Shown: positions 1 to 8,516 of the stretch, one piece after another
Layout: every line of letters begins with the position of its first letter
Position numbering within the stretch: position 1 is the first letter of the stretch
NCBI GenBank assembly: GCA_022709905.1
Contig: JAKLHY010000007.1
Span: 62,001 to 126,000, forward strand
Direction of reading: 5' to 3'
Source of the DNA: Verrucomicrobiota bacterium
GTDB taxonomy: Bacteria > Verrucomicrobiota > Verrucomicrobiia > Limisphaerales > UBA1319
Length of the DNA stretch: 64,000 nt
Translations under genes and position numbers: made by a program
The notes under the pieces: generated by a model
Seen by the model: the letters and a program-made list of their open reading frames with translations, nothing else
Told to the model about the DNA's origin: nothing
Databases searched by the model: none

Positions 1-3000
1 AATTCCGAGCGCGCACGCCATATGAGCCGCTCCGGTGTCCGCCCCCACATAAAGGCGGCAGCGGCGAATCAGCGCGGCGAGTTTTCGGAGGGATGTGTGC
101 CCGGCAAGATTGACCGGATCCCCCGGCAATTGCGCCGCGAGATCCGCGCAGAGCTTCACGTCCTTTTGTCCGCCCAGGATGAGAAAACGGAATCCTGCCA
201 AATCCCGCAAAGCCTCCGCATAGCGGGGATACTCGCGGATCGCATGTTGTGCCCCCGGAAACAGGGCAACAGTGCGGGCGGAATCCAATTGGTGTTCCGC
301 AAAAACCGCGGCAGCTTCTTCTTCGTCTTCGGGGCCCAGCCAGACAACCGGCCCGAGCGGATCGGATTGAATCCCCAAACCCGCAAGAAAATCCCGGTGA
401 TGCTCCAGTTCCAGATCTCCATCTTTGCGCGTGTTGGGAATCAGTTTCGCATAGCGCCGATTCGATTGCGCGCGTTTATCCGAACTGATATTGGCCAAAT
501 CGCCCTCGATGCCGATGGCGGGTATGCCCTGCAACTGCTGCAACATCGCTTCGACATAAGTTTCACGGGAATAAATGCCATTCAGGATCAAGTCCGGCGC
601 CACGGAACCTATATCCGCAAGGATCGTTTCCCGATAGGCATCGTCTTCGAGGGCTTGTGACTTGTTGAAACAGACAATCGAGGCCACATGGGGACAGTAG
701 GCGTACAACTCGGCCACATGCTCCTGGCATAATACAGAGAGCCGGGCTCCGGGATACCGTTGTTGAATCCATGGCAGCATCGCAGCCGAAAGCACCGCGT
801 CTCCAATGGAATCGGTCCGCACCCACAGGATGCTCTTTGGAGCCTCCGGAAGGCTGATAGGGGAAATCGAGGGATTCGAGGACGTTCTGATCGAAAACCA
901 ATGGGGAGGCGCCAGCGGAACAACGCCCTGCGACTGCACCGTGTCGACTTCGGCGGCATCCTGCACCCAGGGAAAATAATCGGCGAGCTTCACGGGAAAC
1001 TGCCCGGCCTGGAGCAGTTTCTTCCACTGATCCACAGCCCCGACATAACCGTAGTAAATCTCCTTAAACCTCAACTGCGCCTCGGTGGCATAAGCATAAT
1101 GCTGAAACACAAGATCGAGCCGCTCCGTTTCTGCATGCGTGAACGCCTGAATCGCGGCAACGTCCCGCTCCTCGCCCATCGAGGAAAGTCGGACAAGCTG
1201 AGGCGGTTCGTGCAGAGCCCATCGGTCGCCCGGCAGAAATCGCCAGGTTCGTTGCCACTCGCGCGCCGTGAGGTTTCCATACGTGTTGCGGGTGGTCGTA
1301 ACCAGGTCTGGAGTGACAAAATAATGACAATAGTAAAAGGCGGCTGTCTTCTCAGGATGGGCAACAAACATCCTGCGCGCCCGCTGAATCTGGTCAGCGG
1401 TCCAGAACTCGTCCACATCGATCTCCCAAAGCAGGCACTCTTCACGAATGCGGGACAATGGCGCATTGGCCATGGCCTGTTTTCCGTCCCAAAAAGAGCC
1501 GGGCGGCGGACGGTACAGGGTGATTTGGTCCGGAAACTGACGCTGGAGCGCGTCCAGGTAAGCGGTCGTTCCGTCAAGACTGAGACCGTTACGGTGCAAT
1601 TCATCGGAGATCCGGCCCCCGAGCACCTTGCTCCAACTGGTGTCATGATTGAGATCGGCCACTCCCTCGATGATGTGCCAATGCCAGCGAAACGGCAGGC
1701 ATTTGAATACTTCGATATGGTATTCAATGAATGGAAGGCCATTCAGCACGAGGGTGAAAAAATGAATGGGAAGCTCCGGCCCCTCAGGCTGCCTTTCCCC
1801 GAACTCCCGCTCCATCGGTTTCTTGAATTCCAAGGAGCGCCCCCCTCGTTGGCGCGGCTTGAACACCGTGTTCAAGGGACCCGCCAGCGCCTCGACGTAA
1901 TTCTTCAGGAGCCGTTCCTTGAACATCTGCGATTCCCGGGCAACGGCGGCCAGATCATGCTGGTCCGCAGCCAGAAAGGCTGCCGCAAAGGCTTCGGATG
2001 AATTCACACATACCGAATGCGGAAAACCTTCCACCGTATGCGTATGACGGTCGGTGTCATTCAGTATAATCCCCGGAATGCCGTGGCCGTTGGCAAACAG
2101 GCTGGAGTGGAGCCGTGTGGTCACCACCAGATCCATGCGCCGATAGATCTCATACAAATCCTGGTAAAAGGAAGAGAACCGCACCGGAATGGGCGTGCCT
2201 CGAAGGATTTTGAGGAAGTGGAAGTACTCGCTCTTATGATGAGCGATCACTTCAACCTCAAAGCGTTGAGCCAAGTCGCGCAACACCGATATTGCCAGCT
2301 CGTATTGCCTGGACGCGCAGGAATGGTTCACCAAACCCTCGCCCGGAGGCAACTGAATCGAGAAACCGATCCGCTCGATTCGCTTGCCCGCCGCCACTTC
2401 CTTGACCTCGGGCACGGAAAGGATCGCTGGACAATTCAGACGCACATACGGAATGCTTGTCTCCTGGATGAGGGCGGGCGTCTTCTTCGTGCGACCAATG
2501 ATCATGCGGGCCTTCTTGAAGATCGTAGCCTCCGGCTCTTCCTGAATGTGCTGTGCCACGTAGGAATTTTCGTAGCCCGCGCCGATCAGAAACATCCGGT
2601 CTTCAAGATGATTGTCAATCACCCAGCGATACAGGTCTTTGATTTCGTCTCCCGCGGAGAGTCCGGCAATCACCACCGCGTCCACACAGTCTCGACACTT
2701 CTCCAAATCCCCCCGGGCCGCCATATTGCTGATACCGACAAACTTGTCTTGCGGAAAAAAATCCGCGTTAAAATTGTAGAACAGGTAATTCAGCGGAGTC
2801 TCCGGGAGGGTCTGCTGCAAGATCCGGAGAACGCCTTCGCGCACAAAGTCGTCCCCTGGATTCCAGAAGTTTGTTCCCGAGATGACGATGTTGCGCGGCT
2901 CCATCAGTCGCGAAACCGGTTTTCGCGATTGGATTGGGCGGCTTGCCGGCGAGACTTCCACCGGATCTCGCACGGCCCCCCAGTCGGCCGCATTGACCAC

Positions 3001-3828
3001 AGCCTGCGTGGGAAACACCTGGGGATTGAGCTTCCGCCCCCCGGCCACCGCGCCTCCGCGTTTCGGATAGTGCTCCAAATGGTACATTTTCGCCCCCAGA
3101 TCCCATAGATCACGGGGCATCAGGGACATGGCCAACCGACAATGAATGTCCACATCGTGCCAACCCCAATGCACGAGCTCCTCGTTGTAGCCACGGATGG
3201 CGTGAAAATGCTCGCGCTTGCCGAAAAGCGCCACGGCCCCTCCCCGGAATTCATTCATGTTACACTTGCCTGTCCAGAACAACCGCTGCGGGTGCTCGAT
3301 GAAGAAGCGGTCCAGTTCTTCAATCGAAGGAGATCGCTCAAGGATCGGAAACGGAATATGCTGCCGCGACGCCCAGAAAAAACAACGGTCGAGATCCACC
3401 CCCTTGAAACCTTCACCCCGGGCGATGCGCCAGAGCAACTCCGCCGTCTCGACCGGCATCCAGGCATCTGCGTCCATCGAAAAAATAAATCTGCCCTTCG
3501 CGCGCCGGATGGGGATGTTGGCCGCCGGCGAGTATCCGTAGTCTCCGTCGCCGTTCAAACGCGCCGCCACTGCAACGGGCACCGTGCAAAAACGGGTGAC
3601 ACGACAAGCCTCGTCTTCAAGAACCATCGCTTCCCGCAACAACTGACGTTCACTGCCCCAATCTCCCACAAGGATTTCAATCTCATCCAGATGTCCGAGA
3701 GCGGCAAAATTCCGGGCAATCTTGTTGATGCAGGTGCTGATGCGCCACAAGAAATCCCCCATGAAACCATCGTTCCGGCCGTGGGTTGCAAAACTGATCA
3801 AAGGGGTATCCATAGGGATGGGCAACAT
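1..3828 (-). CDS. Giant multidomain glycosyltransferase (GT-A / pyruvyl transferase / GT-A / GT9), 3' end outside window
   Basis: One minus-strand frame is open for all 1276 codons from the ATG at 3828 to the window edge. The first domain (about residues 5-290) is GT-A-like, with DAD at 119-121 and WGWHDVD at 221-227. The second (about 308-620) resembles polysaccharide pyruvyl transferases, with ISGTNFWNPGDD near the start and TTRLHSS at 570-576. The third (about 688-980) is another GT-A-like domain with DVDEF at 804-808. The fourth (from about 997) is a GT9/heptosyltransferase-like domain with RTDSIGDAVLS and GADTGAAHMACALG, cut at the edge. The start overlaps the stop of the upstream gene as TGATG, so translation is probably coupled. 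It probably builds a surface or protein-linked glycan and adds pyruvate to it. Domain assignments are from motifs; the substrates are unknown. Confidence 0.85.
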   Translation of the reverse strand, partial: MLPIPMDTPLISFATHGRNDGFMGDFLWRISTCINKIARNFAALGHLDEIEILVGDWGSERQLLREAMVLEDEACRVTRFCTVPVAVAARLNGDGDYGYSPAANIPIRRAKGRFIFSMDADAWMPVETAELLWRIARGEGFKGVDLDRCFFWASRQHIPFPILERSPSIEELDRFFIEHPQRLFWTGKCNMNEFRGGAVALFGKREHFHAIRGYNEELVHWGWHDVDIHCRLAMSLMPRDLWDLGAKMYHLEHYPKRGGAVAGGRKLNPQVFPTQAVVNAADWGAVRDPVEVSPASRPIQSRKPVSRLMEPRNIVISGTNFWNPGDDFVREGVLRILQQTLPETPLNYLFYNFNADFFPQDKFVGISNMAARGDLEKCRDCVDAVVIAGLSAGDEIKDLYRWVIDNHLEDRMFLIGAGYENSYVAQHIQEEPEATIFKKARMIIGRTKKTPALIQETSIPYVRLNCPAILSVPEVKEVAAGKRIERIGFSIQLPPGEGLVNHSCASRQYELAISVLRDLAQRFEVEVIAHHKSEYFHFLKILRGTPIPVRFSSFYQDLYEIYRRMDLVVTTRLHSSLFANGHGIPGIILNDTDRHTHTVEGFPHSVCVNSSEAFAAAFLAADQHDLAAVARESQMFKERLLKNYVEALAGPLNTVFKPRQRGGRSLEFKKPMEREFGERQPEGPELPIHFFTLVLNGLPFIEYHIEVFKCLPFRWHWHIIEGVADLNHDTSWSKVLGGRISDELHRNGLSLDGTTAYLDALQRQFPDQITLYRPPPGSFWDGKQAMANAPLSRIREECLLWEIDVDEFWTADQIQRARRMFVAHPEKTAAFYYCHYFVTPDLVTTTRNTYGNLTAREWQRTWRFLPGDRWALHEPPQLVRLSSMGEERDVAAIQAFTHAETERLDLVFQHYAYATEAQLRFKEIYYGYVGAVDQWKKLLQAGQFPVKLADYFPWVQDAAEVDTVQSQGVVPLAPPHWFSIRTSSNPSISPISLPEAPKSILWVRTDSIGDAVLSAAMLPWIQQRYPGARLSVLCQEHVAELYAYCPHVASIVCFNKSQALEDDAYRETILADIGSVAPDLILNGIYSRETYVEAMLQQLQGIPAIGIEGDLANISSDKRAQSNRRYAKLIPNTRKDGDLELEHHRDFLAGLGIQSDPLGPVVWLGPEDEEEAAAVFAEHQLDSARTVALFPGAQHAIREYPRYAEALRDLAGFRFLILGGQKDVKLCADLAAQLPGDPVNLAGHTSLRKLAALIRRCRLYVGADTGAAHMACALGI

Positions 3829-4958
3829 CAGCGATCTGCGATCAGTTCCGGCGACTGAACAACGGCATCGACCGCTTCAGCCCAAATTTCCATCTGCTCG
3901 GTGAGTTGGCGGAAAAAATCCGCGCACGGATGCGCCGCCAGGCTCTCCTTCAGCTGTTGTGCCAGTTCGCAGTAACACTCAAGATAGGTGGCGCCTGTCA
4001 GTCTCACCGATTGACAGGCGGCAATCAGGTCTTGGTTCACCTCCATCGCCGGGAGTTCTTCGCGCAAATCCCGAAACAAATTGTGATCATTCCGTTGTTG
4101 ACGAACCACGGGTCGCCCATACCGGACCGCATCGCCCAGATGATCCATGACGGTCCGCAGGAACCACGACATCCAGATGTCGTCATATCGGGCCACTTTG
4201 AGGCCGGCTAATTCGTTGCCCATCACAATGACAAAAGCCAAAAGCGCGGCGGGACGATGGAACGCCGTGTTCTGCGTATTGATCGGACACCAGCAACCGG
4301 CGGCCAGCGTGACATAATCCCATGCCAGCGGCAGCCGTGTCTCCACCGGATAATAGAGGCGCGTCAGGGCGTCGATATCAGGATCTCCAATCCAAAGGCC
4401 AGCATTCACCACAGGACGGCATATCGCTTCAGAAAACTGCCAATCCTCCTTTTGCCAGCGCCGTCCGAGCGGGAAGCCGCGCGGATAAACGACGCCAAAG
4501 TTCGTTTCCATCATGGCGATGCAATTGAACCACCCGCTCGCACTCCTCACCATCCGCTGCGAGGCCATGGTCCCCAGGCCCGTAATGTGATCCCCAATGA
4601 AGTCGGAACCGGGAATCAAGTAATTATCATCGTCAATGGTAATCACGACATCATGCCCCTGATCGAGCGCGTAAAGTAATCCAATATTCCGGCGTTGGAT
4701 GGAGTTCCAGGGGACCAATCGGTCCAATCGCGGGAATCGTTTCATGTACGCTTTCTGACGGGCAACACTCAAGTATGTGAAACCACACCCCCACTCCCGA
4801 CCCCATTGAGCGCAAAGCGCACCAACCTCTTCCGGGGTCTTCAGATCACCCACGACGACAAACTCCACTTCACGGTGACCGTAACCATGAGCGTTCGCCG
4901 CATATTCACGCAATAGGCCGGGGATGTTAACGGTCGTTGTCAGAATGCAGGTGCTCAT
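3828..4958 (-). CDS. RGP-like glycosyltransferase (UDP-arabinopyranose mutase-like family)
   Basis: The protein has 376 residues from the ATG at 4958. It starts with a strand-rich MSTCILTTTVN segment, continues with VVVGDLKTP, and carries NSIQRRNIG followed by ITIDDDN, the acidic nucleotide-sugar/metal motif. These are hallmarks of bacterial proteins related to reversibly glycosylated polypeptides, which bind NDP-sugars as mutases or transferases. The frame extends upstream to a TTG at 4994, which would add 12 residues, but the family-like N-terminus begins at 4958. A 7-bp inverted repeat lies just before this ATG and could limit ribosome access. The gene is coupled to the giant glycosyltransferase downstream. 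The exact activity is not certain. Confidence 0.75.
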   Translation of the reverse strand: MSTCILTTTVNIPGLLREYAANAHGYGHREVEFVVVGDLKTPEEVGALCAQWGREWGCGFTYLSVARQKAYMKRFPRLDRLVPWNSIQRRNIGLLYALDQGHDVVITIDDDNYLIPGSDFIGDHITGLGTMASQRMVRSASGWFNCIAMMETNFGVVYPRGFPLGRRWQKEDWQFSEAICRPVVNAGLWIGDPDIDALTRLYYPVETRLPLAWDYVTLAAGCWCPINTQNTAFHRPAALLAFVIVMGNELAGLKVARYDDIWMSWFLRTVMDHLGDAVRYGRPVVRQQRNDHNLFRDLREELPAMEVNQDLIAACQSVRLTGATYLECYCELAQQLKESLAAHPCADFFRQLTEQMEIWAEAVDAVVQSPELIADR

Positions 4959-4960
4959 AG

Positions 4961-4980
4961 GCTTGGCAGACAGGCCAAGC
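4961..4980 (-). promoter_or_regulatory. Stem-loop directly upstream of the RGP-like start
   Basis: GCTTGGC at 4961-4967 and GCCAAGC at 4974-4980 form a perfect 7-bp stem with a 6-nt loop. In the minus-strand transcript the stem ends two nucleotides before the ATG at 4958. It could occlude initiation, or it is simply coding if the TTG at 4994 is used. Confidence 0.35.
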
Positions 4981-5467
4981 AGGGATTGGGCCAATTGAGG
5001 ATGAAAAAAAAAGAGTATGTAATATCCTTTGGATCAATAGGATATATGCATCAGCCTTCAAAGAAAGTCCTCAGCTACAGGGCAATTCCTGTCACACGCC
5101 CAAGGTCGGCAGGCAATTCGTGCCGGCCTGGAATCCCATCCTTCCAGGAATGGATGGGGGGAGGGCCTGTGCGCTCGGAGATCGCCTCGATTCGAGGAAG
5201 AAGATCCTGCCGCCGTTGATTACAGCAATAATCCGTGAGCGCGCGCGGTTCAATAGGGGCGGCACTCGACACGAAGGACGGGACGAGCGATTTGTCAAAC
5301 TGCCTCTTCCAGCCTTTTTGAAAGCTCCGTGGGCACACGCAATTTTCAAACCGGCTCTTGGCCAGTGGAAACAGCCCGGAGGAGGATCCGCATCCCGGCA
5401 GGATGCCTTTGTTCTTGGGAAAGATTGGCTGCGGTGGGGGACGGGCCAGGGCCCCAGGGAAACTCCC
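4981..5467. other. Non-coding gap between TPR gene and RGP-like gene
   Basis: About 490 bp with no recognisable gene; short open frames here resemble nothing I know. The part at 5001-5055 is strikingly AT-rich, with a nine-base A run on the plus strand, and is the likeliest place for a minus-strand promoter serving the two glycosyltransferase genes. I could not assign convincing -35/-10 boxes. Confidence 0.4.
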
Positions 5468-6748
5468 CTAACCCACGGCGGCGTTGCACTCCTGGGCGCG
5501 GATCATATCCATGGCTTCCAAGGCCACGCTATTCGCCGATTCGTAATGCAAGACCTGCTCGTAGCAGAGCCGCGCGGATTCGAAATCCTCGGTCTGATAG
5601 AAACACTTGCCCAACCGCAGCAGGGCATTGATGGATGCGGCGTTGTTCTGCAAAATCCGGTGAAAAATCCTTGCCGCATCGGCCACGCGGCCATTTTCGA
5701 AATTGAGGTCGCCCAGCAGCATCAAGGCGGGTTCGTTGTTCGGATCCAGCCTCAAAACCTGGCTTAAAGCGGTTTCGAAATCCTCGACACGCTGTTCCTT
5801 CAGGCAAGTCTGAGCCAGCTGCAAATGAAAGGTGGGATTGTCCGGATGCAATCGAACGGCCTCCTGGAAGGCCAGACGGGCATCCGGATAGTTCTCGCGC
5901 AAATACTCGATGCTTCCGAGGCTCGCCCAGAGCTGCGCATCTTCGGGAGCGAGAAAAGTGGCCTGCCGGAGGGAACTCGCCGCTCGAACGAGGTCCCCTT
6001 CGCTGTAGGCCGAATCCGCCCTGGCTAGCCAGTGGTTGATCGAATCCGCCGGTTTCGCCGGCTCGGAGGAAGATGCTTGCGAGACCCGGTCCCCTCCCCC
6101 TTGAGGGATGTGGACAGAGGTGTCGGGGCGGATGTCAGCCTCCCCATCACCGCACGGGCGGGACCGGGGCATGATTAACTTCAAGGCTTCTGCCGCGATA
6201 TCGTTTGTCGGATCCATCTGCTGAACCCGTTCATAAACCGCCGCGGCAGTTTCCGGATCGCCTCCATGATACAGGCACTTGCCCAGGGACAGAAGCGCCG
6301 GGATGTCCGACGGCAAACGCCGGAGCAAACCGTAATAGAGACGCGCGGCGGGCAGATAGGCTTTGTGCTGCATTAAAAAGCCAGCCAGCAAACGGCCCGC
6401 CTCGACGTTGTCGGGATCCAGGTCGATCGCTCGCTTGATGCTGGTTTCGAAGGCCGCCTCATCGCCGGCCTTGAGACATGCGGCTGCGTGGAGAGACAGG
6501 ACTTCGGAGTCCTCGGAAGAAAGTTCCACCAGCTCGGTGAGAACGGCCTGAGAACGCGGCCAATCACCCACCTGGTAGTTCAACGATCCCAAAGCCCGCA
6601 GGATCCCACAGCGGCCGGGAACCGCCTTGTTCGCCAGCTCGAGAAAATCGCGAGCGGCCTGAAGGTTGTTTTGTTGGTGATGCCAGTCCGCATAGGCGAC
6701 AGCCTGCTCGGCCAAACGGAAGGCGCCGGGATCTTGACGATCGTTCAT
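5468..6748 (-). CDS. Tetratricopeptide-repeat protein with two similar halves
   Basis: The product has 426 residues and no signal peptide or membrane segment, so it is probably a cytoplasmic scaffold. TPR units fill residues 1-200 and 240-420, separated by a Pro/Ser/Gly-rich linker. The ends of the halves match each other (LLSLGKCLYHGGDPETA and LLRLGKCFYQTEDFESA), which indicates an internal duplication. It starts 8 bp beyond the flagellin stop on the same strand, so it is probably cotranscribed with flagellin. TPR proteins accompany flagellin glycosyltransferases in several bacteria, and glycosyltransferase genes follow here, but a direct role in modification is an inference. Confidence 0.8.
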   Translation of the reverse strand: MNDRQDPGAFRLAEQAVAYADWHHQQNNLQAARDFLELANKAVPGRCGILRALGSLNYQVGDWPRSQAVLTELVELSSEDSEVLSLHAAACLKAGDEAAFETSIKRAIDLDPDNVEAGRLLAGFLMQHKAYLPAARLYYGLLRRLPSDIPALLSLGKCLYHGGDPETAAAVYERVQQMDPTNDIAAEALKLIMPRSRPCGDGEADIRPDTSVHIPQGGGDRVSQASSSEPAKPADSINHWLARADSAYSEGDLVRAASSLRQATFLAPEDAQLWASLGSIEYLRENYPDARLAFQEAVRLHPDNPTFHLQLAQTCLKEQRVEDFETALSQVLRLDPNNEPALMLLGDLNFENGRVADAARIFHRILQNNAASINALLRLGKCFYQTEDFESARLCYEQVLHYESANSVALEAMDMIRAQECNAAVG

Positions 6749-6756
6749 AATCCCTC

Positions 6757-7563
6757 TTATTGCAGGAGGCGCAGCACGTTTTGCGGCAGAGCGTTGGCCT
6801 GGGCCAACATAGCCGTGCCCGCTTGAACCAGAATCTGGAATCGGGCGTATTGTGTGCTTTCCTCGGCCACATCAACATCCTGAATGACCGAACTGGCCGC
6901 CATCAGGTTTTCTTTGCTGACGGTCAGTTGCTCGGCTGTGTAACTGAGGCGGGATTGGTAGGCGCCAATCCGCGCCCGGTCGCTCGCCAGATGGTTGATG
7001 GCCCCGCGAACATCGCTCAGAGCCGTCATCGCGGCCGATGTTGTCGAGATGTTGGTGGTCCCGGTGGCATTGGTGTAGGCGGCAATGCTCATGTCGATGC
7101 CTTCCATCGGAAACGTGCCGCCTTCGGAATCGGTCGTTACATTGAGTGTGTTCGCGCTGAAAAGACTGACCCCGTTGAACTCGCGCGAGGCTGTGGTGGT
7201 AATGAAATCCTGAAGCTGCTCAAATTCCTGATTGTAAAGCGCCCGATCGGCGTCTCCCTTGGTCACGTCCTGTGCCAGCAGGCAGAGCTCGCTCATGCGA
7301 TCCAGGGCCTTGGATAATTTCTTCAAGTAACCATCCTGGGTCTGCGTGAACGAGACCGCATTGCCCACGTTATATCGAGCGGCGTCAATGCGTTTGACCT
7401 GCGCGTCCAGGCGCATAGCGACGGCCAAGCCGGCCGCATCATCGGCCGGGTTGACGATCTTCGAGCCGGAGCTGAGCCGGGACAATGACTTGCTCAGCAT
7501 TGTCTGACTGGTTCGGAGTTGGTTCGCCGCAGCTTGCGCCTGTGTGTTCGTGTTGATAACCAT
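6757..7563 (-). CDS. fliC: Flagellin
   Basis: This short flagellin (268 residues) forms the flagellar filament. The N-terminal D0/D1 helix contains NTNTQAQAAANQL and LSRLSSGSKIVNPADDAAGLA. The C-terminal helix contains RIGAYQSRLSY, SVIQDVDVAEES and QAGTAMLAQANALPQNVLRLL. The variable middle is only about 60 residues, so the outer D2/D3 domains are missing, as in other minimal flagellins. It is rich in Thr, Ser and Asn (for instance TNATGTTNISTTSA), giving possible O-glycosylation sites. The ATG is preceded by AAGGAA with 7-nt spacing. It lies in a fliW-csrA-fliC-TPR array. Confidence 0.95.
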   Translation of the reverse strand: MVINTNTQAQAAANQLRTSQTMLSKSLSRLSSGSKIVNPADDAAGLAVAMRLDAQVKRIDAARYNVGNAVSFTQTQDGYLKKLSKALDRMSELCLLAQDVTKGDADRALYNQEFEQLQDFITTTASREFNGVSLFSANTLNVTTDSEGGTFPMEGIDMSIAAYTNATGTTNISTTSAAMTALSDVRGAINHLASDRARIGAYQSRLSYTAEQLTVSKENLMAASSVIQDVDVAEESTQYARFQILVQAGTAMLAQANALPQNVLRLLQ

Positions 7564-7570
7564 AACGACT

Positions 7571-7597
7571 TTCCTTGTTGCCTAATGCCTTCCGTGT
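7571..7597 (-). promoter_or_regulatory. Flagellin leader: Shine-Dalgarno and two candidate CsrA sites
   Basis: In the minus-strand transcript ACAAGGA (7578-7572) overlaps the flagellin Shine-Dalgarno sequence, and ACACGGA (7597-7591) lies 19 nt upstream. CsrA proteins bind ANGGA-type motifs and in other bacteria repress flagellin by covering the ribosome site. The adjacent csrA and fliW genes make this the likely target. No strong hairpin presenting the GGA motifs is obvious. Confidence 0.5.
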
Positions 7598-7614
7598 CGA
7601 ACGCGGATTAGGAT

Positions 7615-8019
7615 TTATGTTTCACTTTGTGTCTTTCTTTTGTCTGTCTGTCCTGGAGCCGTGGTCCGATGGTTGGTGGTCCTGGTTTTGCGCGGACGCG
7701 TCGCGTCCGCTTTGTCCCCTTCCGTGGAGGCATTTAAAGGGTCAGGGGCAGGCGCAACCGGCTGAACAACCGGGGGAGGCGGCGGTGCCTCCGGCTTGGG
7801 CCGGGGGGCGCCGAACTTCGGCAATGCCGGGCGACCGCGGGTCAAAGCCTCGACATTGTTGCGCTGGATTTCATCAAAAACCTCTTGCCGATGCACCGGA
7901 ACGTCCGACGGGGCGTCAATGCCGACTTTGACCATTCCGCCTTCGATGCGCACGATCTTCACGAGAATGCGGCCATCGATGATGATACTTTCACTGGTTT
8001 TACGAGAGAGTATTAGCAT
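7615..8019 (-). CDS. csrA: CsrA translational regulator with long Pro-rich tail
   Basis: CsrA binds GGA motifs in mRNA leaders. The first 60 or so residues are a complete CsrA core, starting MLILSRKTSESIIID and including GGMVKVGIDAP and VHRQEVFDEIQ. Most CsrA proteins stop near residue 60-75, but this one has 134 residues: the tail is Pro-rich (EAPPPPPVVQPVAPAP) and then basic and Thr-rich. The tail has no fold I recognise and is probably disordered. The gene sits between fliW, 21 bp upstream, and flagellin, 51 bp downstream, the arrangement of the FliW-CsrA-flagellin homeostasis circuit. Confidence 0.93.
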   Translation of the reverse strand: MLILSRKTSESIIIDGRILVKIVRIEGGMVKVGIDAPSDVPVHRQEVFDEIQRNNVEALTRGRPALPKFGAPRPKPEAPPPPPVVQPVAPAPDPLNASTEGDKADATRPRKTRTTNHRTTAPGQTDKRKTQSET

Positions 8020-8040
8020 AAGAATAATAAGTGCTAATGG

Positions 8041-8472
8041 TTAACCAGCGACGGGAATGGGAAATTGGAGACTGTAGTGCAACGCGTTGACCGGCACTAC
8101 CTGCTTAGCCACCAAGGTGTGGCGGTTCACAATGATCGGTCCCTTGAGATTGACCGTCACCTGACCCGCTCCTCGTATCGTGACAACATTGAACACCATG
8201 GCGTCCTGGGGATTGGTCAGCCCCAGCGATCGCAGGTCTTCCGGGCCGACTTCCGGTTGGTAGTCCGGCGCGACCAAGAACGGATTGATCACGAGAAAGG
8301 CCAGGCCGGATTCACCGACCACCTGAAGCCATTGGAAGGGCGCTTCCTCGGGATTCGCCAGCAACACATATTCCTTGTATTGCTCAAATCCCAGCAGCCC
8401 TTGCGGTATCCGGATGATGTTCTCCGGCTTTATTGTGAGCGTCTGTGTTCCAGTTGATTCAGCGCATTTCAT
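8041..8472 (-). CDS. fliW: Flagellar assembly factor FliW
   Basis: FliW binds both flagellin and CsrA; when flagellin is exported, FliW sequesters CsrA and relieves repression. The 143-residue product contains family-typical ENIIRIPQGLLGFEQYKEYVLL, FLVINPFLV and VNLKGPIIVNRHTL. A longer frame reaches a GTG at 8505, but that codon lies inside the -12 box of a probable sigma-54 promoter whose start would be near 8490, so I prefer the ATG at 8472. It heads the minus-strand flagellin operon. Confidence 0.92.
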   Translation of the reverse strand: MKCAESTGTQTLTIKPENIIRIPQGLLGFEQYKEYVLLANPEEAPFQWLQVVGESGLAFLVINPFLVAPDYQPEVGPEDLRSLGLTNPQDAMVFNVVTIRGAGQVTVNLKGPIIVNRHTLVAKQVVPVNALHYSLQFPIPVAG

Positions 8473-8500
8473 TTTGTTCTGGTCGTGTTGGGAGGCGTTA

Positions 8501-8516
8501 AGCACAGCTTGTGCCA
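8501..8516 (-). promoter_or_regulatory. Candidate sigma-54 promoter for fliW-csrA-fliC
   Basis: On the minus strand TGGCACA, four bases, then GTGCT match the consensus TGGCACG-N4-TTGCW, with the obligatory GG and GC exactly 10 nt apart. The predicted start near 8490 lies about 18 nt before the fliW ATG. The same bases form GCACA/TGTGC inverted arms, so a regulator site is an alternative. Confidence 0.55.

Noticed and set aside
760..3858. Long plus-strand open frames at 760-2001, 2017-3108 and 3142-3858
   Set aside because: They lie opposite the giant glycosyltransferase, in the frame complementary to its codons, and their translations are Arg/His-rich and match no family.
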